Shown here: one piece after another, positions 6,929-14,354 of the stretch
How the letters are laid out: each line of letters starts with the position of its first letter
Numbering within the stretch: position 1 is the first letter of the stretch
Source: Bacteroidaceae bacterium
GTDB taxonomy: Bacteria; Bacteroidota; Bacteroidia; Bacteroidales; CHK158-818
Direction: 5' to 3'
Length of the DNA stretch: 14,551 nt
Assembly: GCA_017467745.1 (NCBI GenBank)
Contig: JAFUKV010000295.1
Coordinates: 1 to 14,551, forward strand
Notes under the pieces: model-generated
The model's input: only the letters and a program-made list of their open reading frames with translations
What the model was told of the DNA's origin: nothing
Database searches by the model: none
Made by a program: the position numbers and the translations under genes

Positions 6929-7708
6929 ATGACAGATATTCGGAAGAGTACGCCTCTTATTTTAATTACTAATGACGACGGTTTCGACGCCAAAGGTATT
7001 AGGACTTTAACGCAAATAGCTCTCCAATTCGCAAAAGTTGTAGTAGTTGCACCCGATAGGCCTCGCTCAGGACAATCGGGTGCTATAACACCGCACGCGC
7101 CGTTGTATATTACCGAGCTTGAAAAGAATGACCGACTACAATCGTACAGCGTAAACGGTACGCCGACAGATTGCGTAAAACTGGCCATGCACGAAATTCT
7201 CAACGAAAAGCCGGATCTGTTACTCTCCGGTATCAATCATGGTTCTAACGCCGCTATAAGCGTACTCTATTCGGGCACAATGGGGGCGGTATTCGAAGGT
7301 TGCGTACAACATATCCCGTCTATCGGTTTTTCTCTTTGCTCGCATTTACCCGAAGCCGATTTCTCCGCATGTGACCCTATCGTTGAAAAAATCACGCGTT
7401 TAGCTTTACAAAAAACTCTGCCGGAAGGTATCTGCTTAAACATAAATATTCCCGCAACCGAAAAGCCGAAAGGTATTAAAATCTGTAAACAGGCAAAAGG
7501 ACACTGGACAGAAGAATTTATAAAAAAAACGGATGAAAACAACAGGCCGGCATTCTTCTTATCCGGATACTTCCAGAACGAAGATCCGGATGACCCCGCA
7601 ACAGACGAATGGGCTTTGGCCAATAATTATGTCTCTATCGTACCTTGCCACACAGACATGACGGCAACAGCCTCAATTCCTGAAATAGAAAAATGGCTCA
7701 ACCCCTAA
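6929..7708 (+). CDS. surE: SurE 5'/3'-nucleotidase
   Basis: A metal-dependent survival-protein phosphatase that dephosphorylates 5'- and 3'-nucleoside monophosphates in the cytoplasm. I place the start at the ATG at 6929: the frame is open further upstream, but the extra 66 residues are low-complexity hydrophobic translation of the AT-rich intergenic region and lie before the promoter. From this start the protein has 259 residues, typical of SurE. It opens with LILITNDDGFDAKG, giving the metal ligands D16 and D17; S47 follows in RSGQSG, and the metal/substrate Asn is N103 in SGINHG (100-105), followed by VLYSGTMGAVFEG, all family signatures. It is divergent from parA, and a long hairpin starts 12 nt after its stop. 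The function call is firm; physiological substrate is not shown. Confidence 0.96.
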   Translation: MTDIRKSTPLILITNDDGFDAKGIRTLTQIALQFAKVVVVAPDRPRSGQSGAITPHAPLYITELEKNDRLQSYSVNGTPTDCVKLAMHEILNEKPDLLLSGINHGSNAAISVLYSGTMGAVFEGCVQHIPSIGFSLCSHLPEADFSACDPIVEKITRLALQKTLPEGICLNINIPATEKPKGIKICKQAKGHWTEEFIKKTDENNRPAFFLSGYFQNEDPDDPATDEWALANNYVSIVPCHTDMTATASIPEIEKWLNP

Positions 7709-7720
7709 TTGAAAAACAAA

Positions 7721-7756
7721 AATATCCGGTAAACGATAACTCGTTTACCGGATATT
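7721..7756. terminator. Long hairpin terminator after surE
   Basis: A perfect 16-bp stem (7721-7736 with 7741-7756) closed by a TAAC tetraloop, starting 12 nt after the surE stop. On the plus strand an A-rich run precedes it and no strong T-run follows; on the minus strand a T-rich tract follows, so it would also stop transcription coming from the convergent tonB operon. Confidence 0.8.
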
Positions 7757-8009
7757 CATATTCAGACAAAAAGAGATAATAAAAAACATTCTTACGAAAA
7801 ACGGATATAAAGTCTTTACACAACAAAATGTCTCAACGAGAAATATCCGGAAAGGCGTCTATCCATAACGTTATTCTCAATCACAATATATCGCCAAAAC
7901 TGTCCCTGTATTAATATCTCGTCAGCAAAATATCCGGCAGGTTTAAACATAGAAAAAAACGACACTCCTTAATAACGCAAAACGTTCTACGCAAAAACCG
8001 AACTGTTCG
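7757..8009. other. Gene-free stretch between surE and tonB
   Basis: Together with the surE hairpin this makes about 300 nt without a supported gene. The 10-mer AAATATCCGG occurs three times, at 7720-7729 (left arm of the hairpin), 7841-7850 and 7928-7937. A 28-codon frame (7828-7914, plus) has no promoter or recognisable domain. A very short CGAA-cag-TTCG inverted repeat followed by T's lies just after the tonB stop on the minus strand. The region would be the long 3' end of the tonB transcript, a decayed gene or a small RNA; I cannot say which. Confidence 0.5.
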
Positions 8010-8840
8010 TTATTTCAAGTTAAAGCGATAGGTTATTGTCCCCGACTGATTTGCAGTACCGTTAATGGCATTGAATTTCGCTCTTTTCGCCGCCTCTTTG
8101 GCCGCATTCCTCAGAGATGTATTTTCAATAGTAGTACCTCTGCCTATCTCCGCCATAATAACATTTCCTTTCGGATCTACCGTTATAGAAACAACCACCT
8201 TTCCTTCTTCTTGCGCTTGGTAAGCGGGACGAGGCAACCCTTCGCCGCCCAGAGAACGTCCGTTCAAATCAAAGTCGCCGATTCCTCCGACTCCGGTATT
8301 TTTCCCCTCAGTAGAATTACCGAAAGGACTGCCCTGACTGCCCGTTCCGTTTTCGGCCGTACCTCGACTAGCGTTCTGATTTCCCGACCCAAACGATCCG
8401 GATACACGCTTAGCAATATCGGCCGCCTTGCGTTCTTCTTCCTGCTTTTTCCGCTCAGCCTCTTCTTTTTCCTTACGAATACGCTCTTCTTCTATGCGTT
8501 TCTGCTTTTCTTTCTCTTCCTCCTCTTTTTTCCGTTTCTGCTCCTCTTCAATCGCAACAGACTCTTCGATGTCTTGTGTTACGATTTTTTCGGCTACCTT
8601 AGGCTGAGGAGGCGGTGTAGGCGTAGGCGGCTGCTTTACAGGTTCGGGCGCATCGCCTGTATGTTGAGGCTGAAACGTACCCCGAGCAGCGTCAATATTT
8701 CCGAACTGTACCAATACCCCTCCGTCTTCGGTAGGCAATGTATGCGTAAAAGTAAAATAGCATAACATAAGTATCAGCAGCGTATGAAATACGACAGTGC
8801 CTACTAACGCATACGTTCTATTTTTATCGTTATCTTTCAC
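8010..8840 (-). CDS. TonB/TolA-like energy transducer
   Basis: An inner-membrane-anchored protein spanning the periplasm that passes energy from the ExbB-ExbD motor to outer membrane proteins. The 276-residue protein has a short cytoplasmic start, one membrane helix (about 10-32) carrying H19 in a position like the functional His of TonB, a proline-rich segment (about 64-80, PPTPTPPPQP), a highly charged Glu/Lys/Arg helix (about 95-145) of the kind found in TolA, a Gly/Ser/Asn linker (about 146-200), and a C-terminal TonB domain (about 203-276: LPRPAYQAQEEGKVVVSITV and ending YRFNLK). The mix of TonB-like and TolA-like parts makes it unclear whether it serves nutrient receptors or a Tol-type function. 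It is the last gene of pdxJ-exbB-exbD-tonB, 12 nt after exbD. Confidence 0.88.
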   Translation of the reverse strand: MKDNDKNRTYALVGTVVFHTLLILMLCYFTFTHTLPTEDGGVLVQFGNIDAARGTFQPQHTGDAPEPVKQPPTPTPPPQPKVAEKIVTQDIEESVAIEEEQKRKKEEEEKEKQKRIEEERIRKEKEEAERKKQEEERKAADIAKRVSGSFGSGNQNASRGTAENGTGSQGSPFGNSTEGKNTGVGGIGDFDLNGRSLGGEGLPRPAYQAQEEGKVVVSITVDPKGNVIMAEIGRGTTIENTSLRNAAKEAAKRAKFNAINGTANQSGTITYRFNLK

Positions 8841-8852
8841 ACCGTTTCTATA

Positions 8853-9266
8853 TTATTTTTTCGAAGGCCGTGTAGCCAACACCATTTTAAAACGATTCTC
8901 ACTCCCGATATTGAGCACTTTTATTACTTCTTTGTAAGGTACAGACTCATCTGCATACAAGGCTACATACATATCGGGTTCCGCACTTTGTTTATCGGTA
9001 AGAAAAGGCGCTATTTCATCAAATTGCACCATTTTTTCTTTCTGATTGCCGTACCCGACATAATAATTGAGATTTGCATCGATAGTAACCCTTGCCAACG
9101 GCTTTGCCGATGTCTGCTGTTTGCTTTGAGGTAATAAAACTTTTATGGCATTGGGAAACACCACTGTGGACGTTACCATAAAAAATATGAGTAACAGAAA
9201 AATTACGTCCGTCATAGAAGCCATGCTAAACGTAGCCTCTATTTTATTTCTTCGTTTTAATGCCAT
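8853..9266 (-). CDS. exbD: ExbD/TolR family proton-channel protein
   Basis: The ExbD/TolR partner of the proton-driven motor. The 137-residue protein has a basic cytoplasmic start (MALKRRNKIEATF), one transmembrane helix (about 18-36, MTDVIFLLLIFFMVTS) and a periplasmic domain (about 45-130). The helix holds D20, the position of the essential proton-carrying Asp of ExbD (D25 in E. coli). The periplasmic part contains VTIDANLNYYVG and a YADESVPYKEVIKVL stretch typical of the family. It is 11 nt downstream of exbB and 12 nt upstream of the tonB-like gene. Many Bacteroidetes clusters have two exbD genes in tandem; this one has only one. The TolR assignment is an alternative. Confidence 0.94.
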   Translation of the reverse strand: MALKRRNKIEATFSMASMTDVIFLLLIFFMVTSTVVFPNAIKVLLPQSKQQTSAKPLARVTIDANLNYYVGYGNQKEKMVQFDEIAPFLTDKQSAEPDMYVALYADESVPYKEVIKVLNIGSENRFKMVLATRPSKK

Positions 9267-9277
9267 TCTTTTCTGTT

Positions 9278-9991
9278 TTAGTTAGCAGGTTCGTTTAACA
9301 AGTCCATAAATTCTAACGTTCTGGCTTCCATCTTATTTACCACGCCATTTACGCGCGACACCAAATAGTTGTAAGCAAACAGTGCGATAATACCGACCAC
9401 CAGCCCGGCAACAGTAGTTACCAATGCTTCGTAGATACCGGCCGAAAGCAATGTTATATCGGCTGCGCTACCGGCTGACGACATATCGAAGAACGCACGA
9501 ACCATACCGGTTACCGTACCCAAAAATCCCAACATAGGAGCTCCTGCCGCAGTGGTGGCTATAATGGGAAATCCTTTTTCAAGTTTGGCAACCTCTATGT
9601 TACCGACATTTTCAATAGCTACCAACACATCGTTCATAGGACGTCCTAAACGAGAAATACCTTTCTCTACCATACGAGCATACGGTGTGTTGCTTTTGCG
9701 ACATAGATTGAGAGCTGAATCAATTTGCCCTTCATGAATATAATCTTTTATTCTATCCATAAAAGTCGTATCTTCTTTTTCAGCCTGACGAATGGCTAAA
9801 ATACGTTCTATCAAAATATATACGGCCAATACAGACAGCAATAACAAGGGAATCATGATAATACCGCCTTTCAGGCTAAGTTCCCACATATTAAGCTCCG
9901 GCTCTTGCACGGTGTCTGTCAATTGAGTCAATTCCGGCATTGCTTCTGCCGCATTGTTAGCAGCTTGTTGAATTGATAATAATAGGTTCAT
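9278..9991 (-). CDS. exbB: ExbB/TolQ/MotA family proton-channel protein
   Basis: The ring-forming membrane subunit of the ExbB-ExbD motor that uses the proton gradient to drive the TonB-like protein. The 237-residue protein has three transmembrane helices: about 43-63, 141-165 and 186-210. The cytoplasmic domain lies between the first two, with SALNLCRKSNTPYARMVEKGI typical of the family. The conserved GFLGTVTGMVRAFFDM stretch (155-170) and ALVTTVAGLVVG (189-200) form the pore-lining helices with their conserved Thr residues. The first 40 residues form a weakly hydrophobic, Gln/Glu-rich extension. The ATG at 9991 lies 32 nt after the pdxJ stop; exbD follows after 11 nt, so the four genes form one operon. 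ExbB and TolQ cannot be told apart from sequence alone. Confidence 0.94.
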   Translation of the reverse strand: MNLLLSIQQAANNAAEAMPELTQLTDTVQEPELNMWELSLKGGIIMIPLLLLSVLAVYILIERILAIRQAEKEDTTFMDRIKDYIHEGQIDSALNLCRKSNTPYARMVEKGISRLGRPMNDVLVAIENVGNIEVAKLEKGFPIIATTAAGAPMLGFLGTVTGMVRAFFDMSSAGSAADITLLSAGIYEALVTTVAGLVVGIIALFAYNYLVSRVNGVVNKMEARTLEFMDLLNEPAN

Positions 9992-10023
9992 TGTCGGTTC
10001 TTTTATTCGGTTTTATTTTTTAA

Positions 10024-10743
10024 TTATTTCAAGTTTAAACATGCCTTATACTGGCGAATGGTTTCACCCAATCCCAAATAGATGGCGTCGCATATCAACG
10101 CATGACCGATAGACACTTCATCCAAAAACGGGATATTCATTGCCAGATAATGCAAATTCGAAAGATTCAGATCATGGCCGGCATTTATTCCTAAGCCTAA
10201 TTTTCGGGCTGTTTCCGCAGCCTCTATAAACGGGGCGACAGCAGCCTCTTTATTTTTTGCATATCGTGCCGCATAAGGTTCGGTATAAAGTTCAACACGA
10301 TCCGTACCTGTTTTCGCAGCCGCTTTTATCTGTTCTATATCGGTAGAGACAAACAGGGAAGTTCGTATGCCCGCCGCATTGAATTTATCTCCAATCTCGG
10401 TCAAAAACGACATATTATCGCTTACGTTCCAACCCGAATCGGATGTCAAAGCATCAGGAGCATCCGGCACTAAGGTTACTTGCTCAGGCTTTACTTTTAA
10501 AACCAAATCTATAAATTCCGGCGACGGATAGCCTTCTATATTAAATTCGCTTTTTATCAAAGGGCGCAACGCAAATACATCTGCATATTTTATATGGCGT
10601 CCGTCGGGACGAGGATGAACAGTAATACCCTCTACTCCAAACTGTTCACAATCTATGGCCACTTTTTGCACATCCGGCGTATTTCCTCCGCGCGCATTAC
10701 GCAAAGTAGCTATTTTATTAATGTTTACACTCAGTTTTGTCAT
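10024..10743 (-). CDS. pdxJ: Pyridoxine 5'-phosphate synthase PdxJ
   Basis: The last enzyme of the DXP-dependent vitamin B6 route: it condenses 3-amino-2-oxopropyl phosphate (1-amino-acetone 3-phosphate) with 1-deoxyxylulose 5-phosphate to pyridoxine 5'-phosphate in the cytoplasm. The 239-residue TIM-barrel protein has the family motifs in order: SVNINKIATLRNARGG (5-20), GITVHPRPDGRHIKY (39-53) with the substrate-binding H43, R45 and R49, the catalytic-type E70 in FNIEGYPS, ELYTEPYA (151-158), INAGHDLNLSNL (186-197, H190) and SIGHALICDAIYLGL (211-225). The opening motif has Asn-Lys where proteobacterial enzymes have Asp-His. First gene of pdxJ-exbB-exbD-tonB; nadK is divergent, 256 nt away. 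Normal length and complete. Confidence 0.96.
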   Translation of the reverse strand: MTKLSVNINKIATLRNARGGNTPDVQKVAIDCEQFGVEGITVHPRPDGRHIKYADVFALRPLIKSEFNIEGYPSPEFIDLVLKVKPEQVTLVPDAPDALTSDSGWNVSDNMSFLTEIGDKFNAAGIRTSLFVSTDIEQIKAAAKTGTDRVELYTEPYAARYAKNKEAAVAPFIEAAETARKLGLGINAGHDLNLSNLHYLAMNIPFLDEVSIGHALICDAIYLGLGETIRQYKACLNLK

Positions 10744-10811
10744 TCTCTGTTTATCGTAAATATTCTTCTAAACATTTTTGAGAACGAAAGAGTTTTATCC
10801 TTCGTACGATG

Positions 10812-10819
10812 CAAAAGTA
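10812..10819 (-). promoter_or_regulatory. Candidate -7 box for the pdxJ operon
   Basis: On the minus strand this reads TACTTTTG, matching TAnnTTTG. A TTTG (minus strand, 10843-10846) lies 23 nt upstream, slightly beyond the usual 19-21. The implied leader is about 60 nt. Confidence 0.45.
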
Positions 10820-10916
10820 ATAGTATTTACAGAAAATTCCGTCAAAATATGTGTAAAAGATATTTTTTAAGTCTTTTTTATTTCACCTTATCCATCTTAA
10901 ACATAAAAAAAATATG

Positions 10917-10924
10917 TACGTTTG
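10917..10924 (+). promoter_or_regulatory. Candidate -7 box for nadK
   Basis: TACGTTTG matches TAnnTTTG. The -33 region is only T/A-rich. Transcription would start near 10931, giving a leader of about 70 nt that contains the 10963-10981 hairpin. Confidence 0.45.
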
Positions 10925-10962
10925 TACGCTTCGGGCAAAAAACATGTTCATTCTTTATCATA

Positions 10963-10981
10963 TCGGGTTGCAACAACCCGA
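10963..10981 (+). promoter_or_regulatory. Hairpin in the nadK leader
   Basis: TCGGGTTG and CAACCCGA form a perfect 8-bp stem with a CAA loop, ending 18 nt before the nadK ATG. It stands out in an otherwise AT-rich leader. No T-run follows, so it is not an intrinsic terminator; it could affect ribosome access or mRNA stability, or be a protein-binding palindrome in DNA. Confidence 0.5.
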
Positions 10982-10999
10982 CAATATACATTTAAAATT

Positions 11000-11872
11000 A
11001 TGAGAATAGCTGTCTTCGGAAATAAATATCAAAAAGAAAAAAGCGCTCAATCGGAGCTATTGTTCAATGTTTTAGAGAAATATGGCGTAGAAATATCCAT
11101 CTGCAAAGATTTTTACGCATTTCTGGTATCAAATATGAACCTGCACCCCCAACCCAAGCAACTTATCACTGACAACCACTTCGATGCCGACATAGCAATC
11201 AGCATGGGAGGAGACGGCACTTTTCTGAAAACCGCCGAACGGATAGGGGAAAAAAATATCCCTATTTTAGGTATCAACACCGGACGTTTAGGTTTTTTGG
11301 CGGACGTAGCCCCGCATGAAATAGAAAACACGATTTCAGAAATCATCAACGGAAAATACCATGTAGAAGAACGCACATTGTTACAGTTACAAACAAAGGG
11401 ATTATCTACAACATTCTACCCTTACGCTTTGAATGAGATAGCCATATCGAAACGAGATTCATCGTCCATGCTGACTATCCACACTTATTTAGACAACAAT
11501 TACTTGAATGCTTATCAAGCAGACGGTTTAATTATTGCCACGCCAACTGGCTCGACAGCCTACTCGCTTAGCGTAGGAGGCCCCATTATCGTTCCGCAAG
11601 CGCATAATTTCGTTATTACCGCAGTAGCCCCGCATAGTTTAAATGTGCGTCCGTTGGTAATTAACGACAATTCGGTTATCCGATTACAGGTAGAAAGTCG
11701 TAATACAAATTTTTTAATCGGAGTTGACGGACGTTCGGCTGTAATGAATACCCAATACGAATTGAATATTCGCAAAGCAGATTATACAACAAAGGTGGTT
11801 AAGAGACCTAACCACCTGTTTCACAACACACTCCGCAACAAATTAATGTGGGGAGCAGACAAACGCATCTAA
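11000..11872 (+). CDS. nadK: NAD(+) kinase
   Basis: Phosphorylates NAD+ to NADP+ (ATP-dependent), the only known source of NADP, in the cytoplasm. I start at the ATG at 11000, giving MRIAVFGNKY, the usual NadK opening; upstream in-frame codons run through the leader hairpin and promoter. The 290-residue protein has the key motifs: SMGGDGTFLKT (68-78) with catalytic D72, GINTGRLGFLAD (91-102), LNEIAISK (144-151) with the NE pair, and the glycine-rich DGLIIATPTGSTAYSLSVGGPI (175-196) forming the NAD site, then APHSLNVRPLV (210-220). The length is normal and the C-terminus is complete. It is divergent from pdxJ and convergent with the pspC gene, whose stop is 34 nt away; I see no hairpin between them. 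Confidence 0.97.
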   Translation: MRIAVFGNKYQKEKSAQSELLFNVLEKYGVEISICKDFYAFLVSNMNLHPQPKQLITDNHFDADIAISMGGDGTFLKTAERIGEKNIPILGINTGRLGFLADVAPHEIENTISEIINGKYHVEERTLLQLQTKGLSTTFYPYALNEIAISKRDSSSMLTIHTYLDNNYLNAYQADGLIIATPTGSTAYSLSVGGPIIVPQAHNFVITAVAPHSLNVRPLVINDNSVIRLQVESRNTNFLIGVDGRSAVMNTQYELNIRKADYTTKVVKRPNHLFHNTLRNKLMWGADKRI

Positions 11873-11906
11873 CATCTAATCTATATGTATTAACCTAATC
11901 ATGAGT

Positions 11907-13037
11907 CTACATTTGAAGCCAATGCACATTTACATGCCAAAACGGATTAGACAATAACATCGGCAAATAATGGAACGTCCAATACACTAACAAGACTATT
12001 CCGATAAGCCAGCCTATCCCCAATACCCAGTTTATCGATTTACTGAGAGGCTTTTCTATTATCGCGCCAACAACCAGAAAACGGATTAAGGCAATAATAG
12101 GTATACCGAAAACCAGCAATAAACCTGTCAACAACGAAAAATGCGATATAGCGTTCCATAACCCGTTAACCACTCCCAATTCGGCAATATCCGGCAACGG
12201 GAAAAAACCTCCAAAAAATGTCGATTTTAAAATAGAAAGTACCAACGCACCGAAGCCAAATGGCATCAAGAACAGAAACAGCCCTAAAACAATACTTATC
12301 ACAATTACAACAATAGCTATTTTTAACAGTACCCGCAATACATCTGTCAACGTTGATCCTGACTTCTTCCCCGTTTCACCGGACATACATTCTTTTTTCT
12401 TCTCCGAAAGAATACTATGACGTATATTATCTATCGTTACGGCATCGCCATTCATCTGTAATTTTTGCGCAGTAGTTTTCGCCTCAGGAATAACAATCCA
12501 CATCAATAAATACAAAAACACAGATGCACCCCAAAGAAAAGCAAACACGATAAAAAGAATACGCACAATATTAGCGTCTATATTCAAATAGTGCCCTACT
12601 CCTGACGAAACTCCGCCTAATATTTGGTTATCTGGATCCCGAAATAAACGCTTCGTTCCTTTTTCATAAGGTGTATTCAGAATTTCTTCTTCACTTTTCT
12701 CAAAAGATTGTTGAGTAGCGTTTTCCTCTTTTTCTTCACAATTCTCTTTTATTACAGGCTCTGATTCCAATCCGTCTTTTTCAAAATCTTCGGGATGTCC
12801 CATAATCTCAATCACCTCATTCGTGTCTCTAATAGTCAAGACTTCCAGCCCGTAACGAATTCGCTCTTTAAACAGGTCGGACATCCGAATTTCTATATCT
12901 TCCAATATTTCATCTGCTCCGTCCTCTTTTTCAAAATGGCTTTTCAAACTATCCAAGTATTGACGCAACAATTCGTATGCGTCTTCATCGATATGGAAGA
13001 CCGACTGTCCTAAATTTATAGTTGTAGTTTTTTTCAT
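11907..13037 (-). CDS. PspC domain membrane protein
   Basis: A membrane protein with a PspC domain, probably linked to envelope stress sensing. The 376-residue protein has three parts. Residues 1-90 form a soluble acidic/helical domain (INLGQSVFHIDEDAYELLRQYL, then EIRMSDLFKERI and VIEIMGHPEDFE), a common partner of PspC in Bacteroidetes. Residues about 129-187 are the PspC domain: KRLFRDPDNQILGGVSSGVG, DANIVRILFIVFAF and LYLLMWIVIPEA. The C-terminal half has about three more hydrophobic segments (237-270, 299-327, 335-363). A Glu/Lys-rich linker (about 88-128) joins the first two parts. The padR gene lies 18 nt upstream, so the PadR protein probably controls this gene and its own. The family call is firm; the signal and partners are unknown. 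Proteobacterial PspC acts with PspB and PspA, neither of which is seen here. Confidence 0.92.
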   Translation of the reverse strand: MKKTTTINLGQSVFHIDEDAYELLRQYLDSLKSHFEKEDGADEILEDIEIRMSDLFKERIRYGLEVLTIRDTNEVIEIMGHPEDFEKDGLESEPVIKENCEEKEENATQQSFEKSEEEILNTPYEKGTKRLFRDPDNQILGGVSSGVGHYLNIDANIVRILFIVFAFLWGASVFLYLLMWIVIPEAKTTAQKLQMNGDAVTIDNIRHSILSEKKKECMSGETGKKSGSTLTDVLRVLLKIAIVVIVISIVLGLFLFLMPFGFGALVLSILKSTFFGGFFPLPDIAELGVVNGLWNAISHFSLLTGLLLVFGIPIIALIRFLVVGAIIEKPLSKSINWVLGIGWLIGIVLLVYWTFHYLPMLLSNPFWHVNVHWLQM

Positions 13038-13055
13038 ATATAACCTGCTTATAAT

Positions 13056-13457
13056 TTATTTGAATGCGTCTTGTTTATCAACACAATCGAGTTCTCCATT
13101 ATTCGGTTCCGAAAGCCGATTACCCTCTCCGCACTCATCTTTTATATGATTTATAACTTGATTCAAATCATTCCACGACGCCTCTAACTCTTCCAAAAAA
13201 AGACGACCCTCTGCCGTTAATTCATAATATTTTCTGGGAGGACCCTGAGTAGACTCTACCCAACTATACGCCAAAAGGCCCGAATTTTTCAAACGCGTCA
13301 ATAGCGGATAAAGCGTACCCTCAACCACGATAAGGCGAGCTTCTTTCAGAGCCTGTATTATATCAGACACATAAGCCTTTTTCTTATTCAGTATTAACAA
13401 CGTACAATACTCCAAGATTCCTTTCCGCATCTGGGATTTCACATTTTCCGTATTCAT
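13056..13457 (-). CDS. PadR family transcriptional regulator
   Basis: A small winged-helix repressor of the PadR family that probably controls its own operon. The 133-residue protein has MRKGILEYCTLLILNKKKAYVSDIIQAL (helix 1 and 2, about 10-37), VVEGTLYPLLTRLKNSGLLAYSW (recognition helix and wing start, about 44-66) with the family hallmark GTLYPLL-R-L, and GPPRKYYELTAEGR (72-85), the beta wing with the conserved PRKYY-LT-G. The rest (about 86-133) is a short dimerisation helix and a polar tail, which makes it a small, subfamily-2-like member. The pspC gene follows by 18 nt, an arrangement common in Bacteroidetes. It starts at an ATG downstream of a well-spaced promoter at 13481-13510. The effector is unknown. 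Confidence 0.94.
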   Translation of the reverse strand: MNTENVKSQMRKGILEYCTLLILNKKKAYVSDIIQALKEARLIVVEGTLYPLLTRLKNSGLLAYSWVESTQGPPRKYYELTAEGRLFLEELEASWNDLNQVINHIKDECGEGNRLSEPNNGELDCVDKQDAFK

Positions 13458-13480
13458 TCATGCAATTCTTAATGACACTG

Positions 13481-13510
13481 CAAATATATATAAATTTAAG
13501 TACCATGCAA
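13481..13510 (-). promoter_or_regulatory. Promoter of the padR-pspC operon
   Basis: On the minus strand, TTG at 13508-13510 is followed after 19 nt by TATATTTG (13481-13488), matching the Bacteroidetes -33/-7 spacing. The start would be near 13474, about 17 nt before the padR ATG. A PadR operator would be expected here, but I see no convincing palindrome. Confidence 0.6.
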
Positions 13511-13639
13511 TACAAACTACTATATTTAACTTATTTTTTATCAAAAAAAAGACAGACACTCTTTTAAACAAATAAATACAGTCCATCATTTTTCACTATA
13601 CTTACGTACTCACCATTTAATTATTAAACAAAAAAGCAA

Positions 13640-13647
13640 TATCTTTG
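13640..13647 (+). promoter_or_regulatory. Promoter -7 box abutting the YgjP-like gene start
   Basis: TATCTTTG is a perfect -7 box, with TTTA at 13616-13619 (20 nt upstream) as a near-match -33. It ends only 5 nt before the ATG, so transcription should start at or next to the initiation codon. Confidence 0.6.
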
Positions 13648-13652
13648 TTTCC

Positions 13653-14354
13653 ATGAAACTTCAAAAAATAGAAGATCCCGACTTCGGAACCATCACCATT
13701 CAACAACGTGCATCTGCTCGACATATCATATACCGGACAAGACTTGGTCAAGTAATTATTACCATCCCTCCAAGATTACCTATAAATACAGTCCGTTCAC
13801 ACATCAATCAAGACAGAGAAAAAATAAAAAAATTAATAGAAAAGAAACGTCGGCCATTACAAATAGGAGATATTCTCGTTACCCATAGTTTCACCATACA
13901 CATAGTTCCATGTCAAGACAGCAAAATACGATTTTCTTTTCACGAGCGCCTATTAACAATCTCTTGCCCAGCAGACATTCCGCCAACCGACCTCCTTCTG
14001 CAACAATCCTTAAAAAAAGGCATCTGTCATTTTCTGCGCCAAGCCGCATCAACCTTCCTACCCCAAAGAATAGAACACCTCAGCAAACAGGTAAACGCCC
14101 CCTATTCATCTGTCAACATATCACACGGAAGACAACGGTTAGGGAAATGCGATATCCGGCGCAACATTACACTATCATACTACTTAATGTTGCTCCCCGA
14201 CAGACTAATAGATTACGTTATTTATCACGAATTAGCACATATCAGCGAAATGAATCATAGCGAAAGATTCCACCAAATATGCAATCAATATTGCAACGGA
14301 CAAGAAAAAATACTAAAAAAGGAATTGAAACAGTTTCCCTTTCCATTTGATTAA
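13653..14354 (+). CDS. YgjP/DUF45-type (M48-like) zinc metallopeptidase
   Basis: A probable cytoplasmic zinc peptidase of the YgjP-like/DUF45 (PF01863) family, often annotated as M48 family. The 233-residue protein begins with a beta-rich N-terminal domain (about 10-105, including RASARHIIYRTRLGQVIITIPP), has no signal peptide or membrane helix, and ends with the catalytic part: GRQRLGKCDIRRNITLSYYLMLLP (about 159-182, the family's R-x-G-S/K-C block preceding the active site) and VIYHELAHISEMNHSERFHQ (189-208). Zinc ligands are H192, H196 and H202, with E193 as the base. Typical length. It has its own promoter directly at the ATG and no clear Shine-Dalgarno sequence. No other Met occurs near the N-terminus, so the start is well fixed. 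It precedes rimP but has a separate promoter. Biological substrate unknown. Confidence 0.88.
   Translation: MKLQKIEDPDFGTITIQQRASARHIIYRTRLGQVIITIPPRLPINTVRSHINQDREKIKKLIEKKRRPLQIGDILVTHSFTIHIVPCQDSKIRFSFHERLLTISCPADIPPTDLLLQQSLKKGICHFLRQAASTFLPQRIEHLSKQVNAPYSSVNISHGRQRLGKCDIRRNITLSYYLMLLPDRLIDYVIYHELAHISEMNHSERFHQICNQYCNGQEKILKKELKQFPFPFD

Noticed and set aside
7828..7914. 28-codon plus-strand frame between surE and tonB
   Set aside because: No promoter, no recognisable features and length expected by chance.
8211..8765. Long plus-strand frame of 184 codons opposite the tonB-like gene
   Set aside because: It mirrors the Glu/Lys-rich helix as Leu/Phe/Arg runs; low complexity and no known domain.
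10922..10999. N-terminal extension of NadK and a 133-codon frame at 10594-10995
   Set aside because: The extension crosses the predicted promoter and leader hairpin; the other frame is a shadow of pdxJ plus intergenic DNA.
13075..13083. Single TTATCAACA (DnaA-like) in the padR gene
   Set aside because: Isolated and within coding sequence; one 9-mer is expected by chance.
13645..13661. GTTTC-CAT-GAAAC palindrome resembling parS
   Set aside because: The central spacing is one base short of parS and it coincides with the start codon of the peptidase gene; probably chance.
13572..13794. 13-bp direct repeat ATAAATACAGTCC at 13572-13584 and 13782-13794
   Set aside because: One copy is inside a coding sequence, only two copies exist and no palindrome or spacing pattern supports a function.
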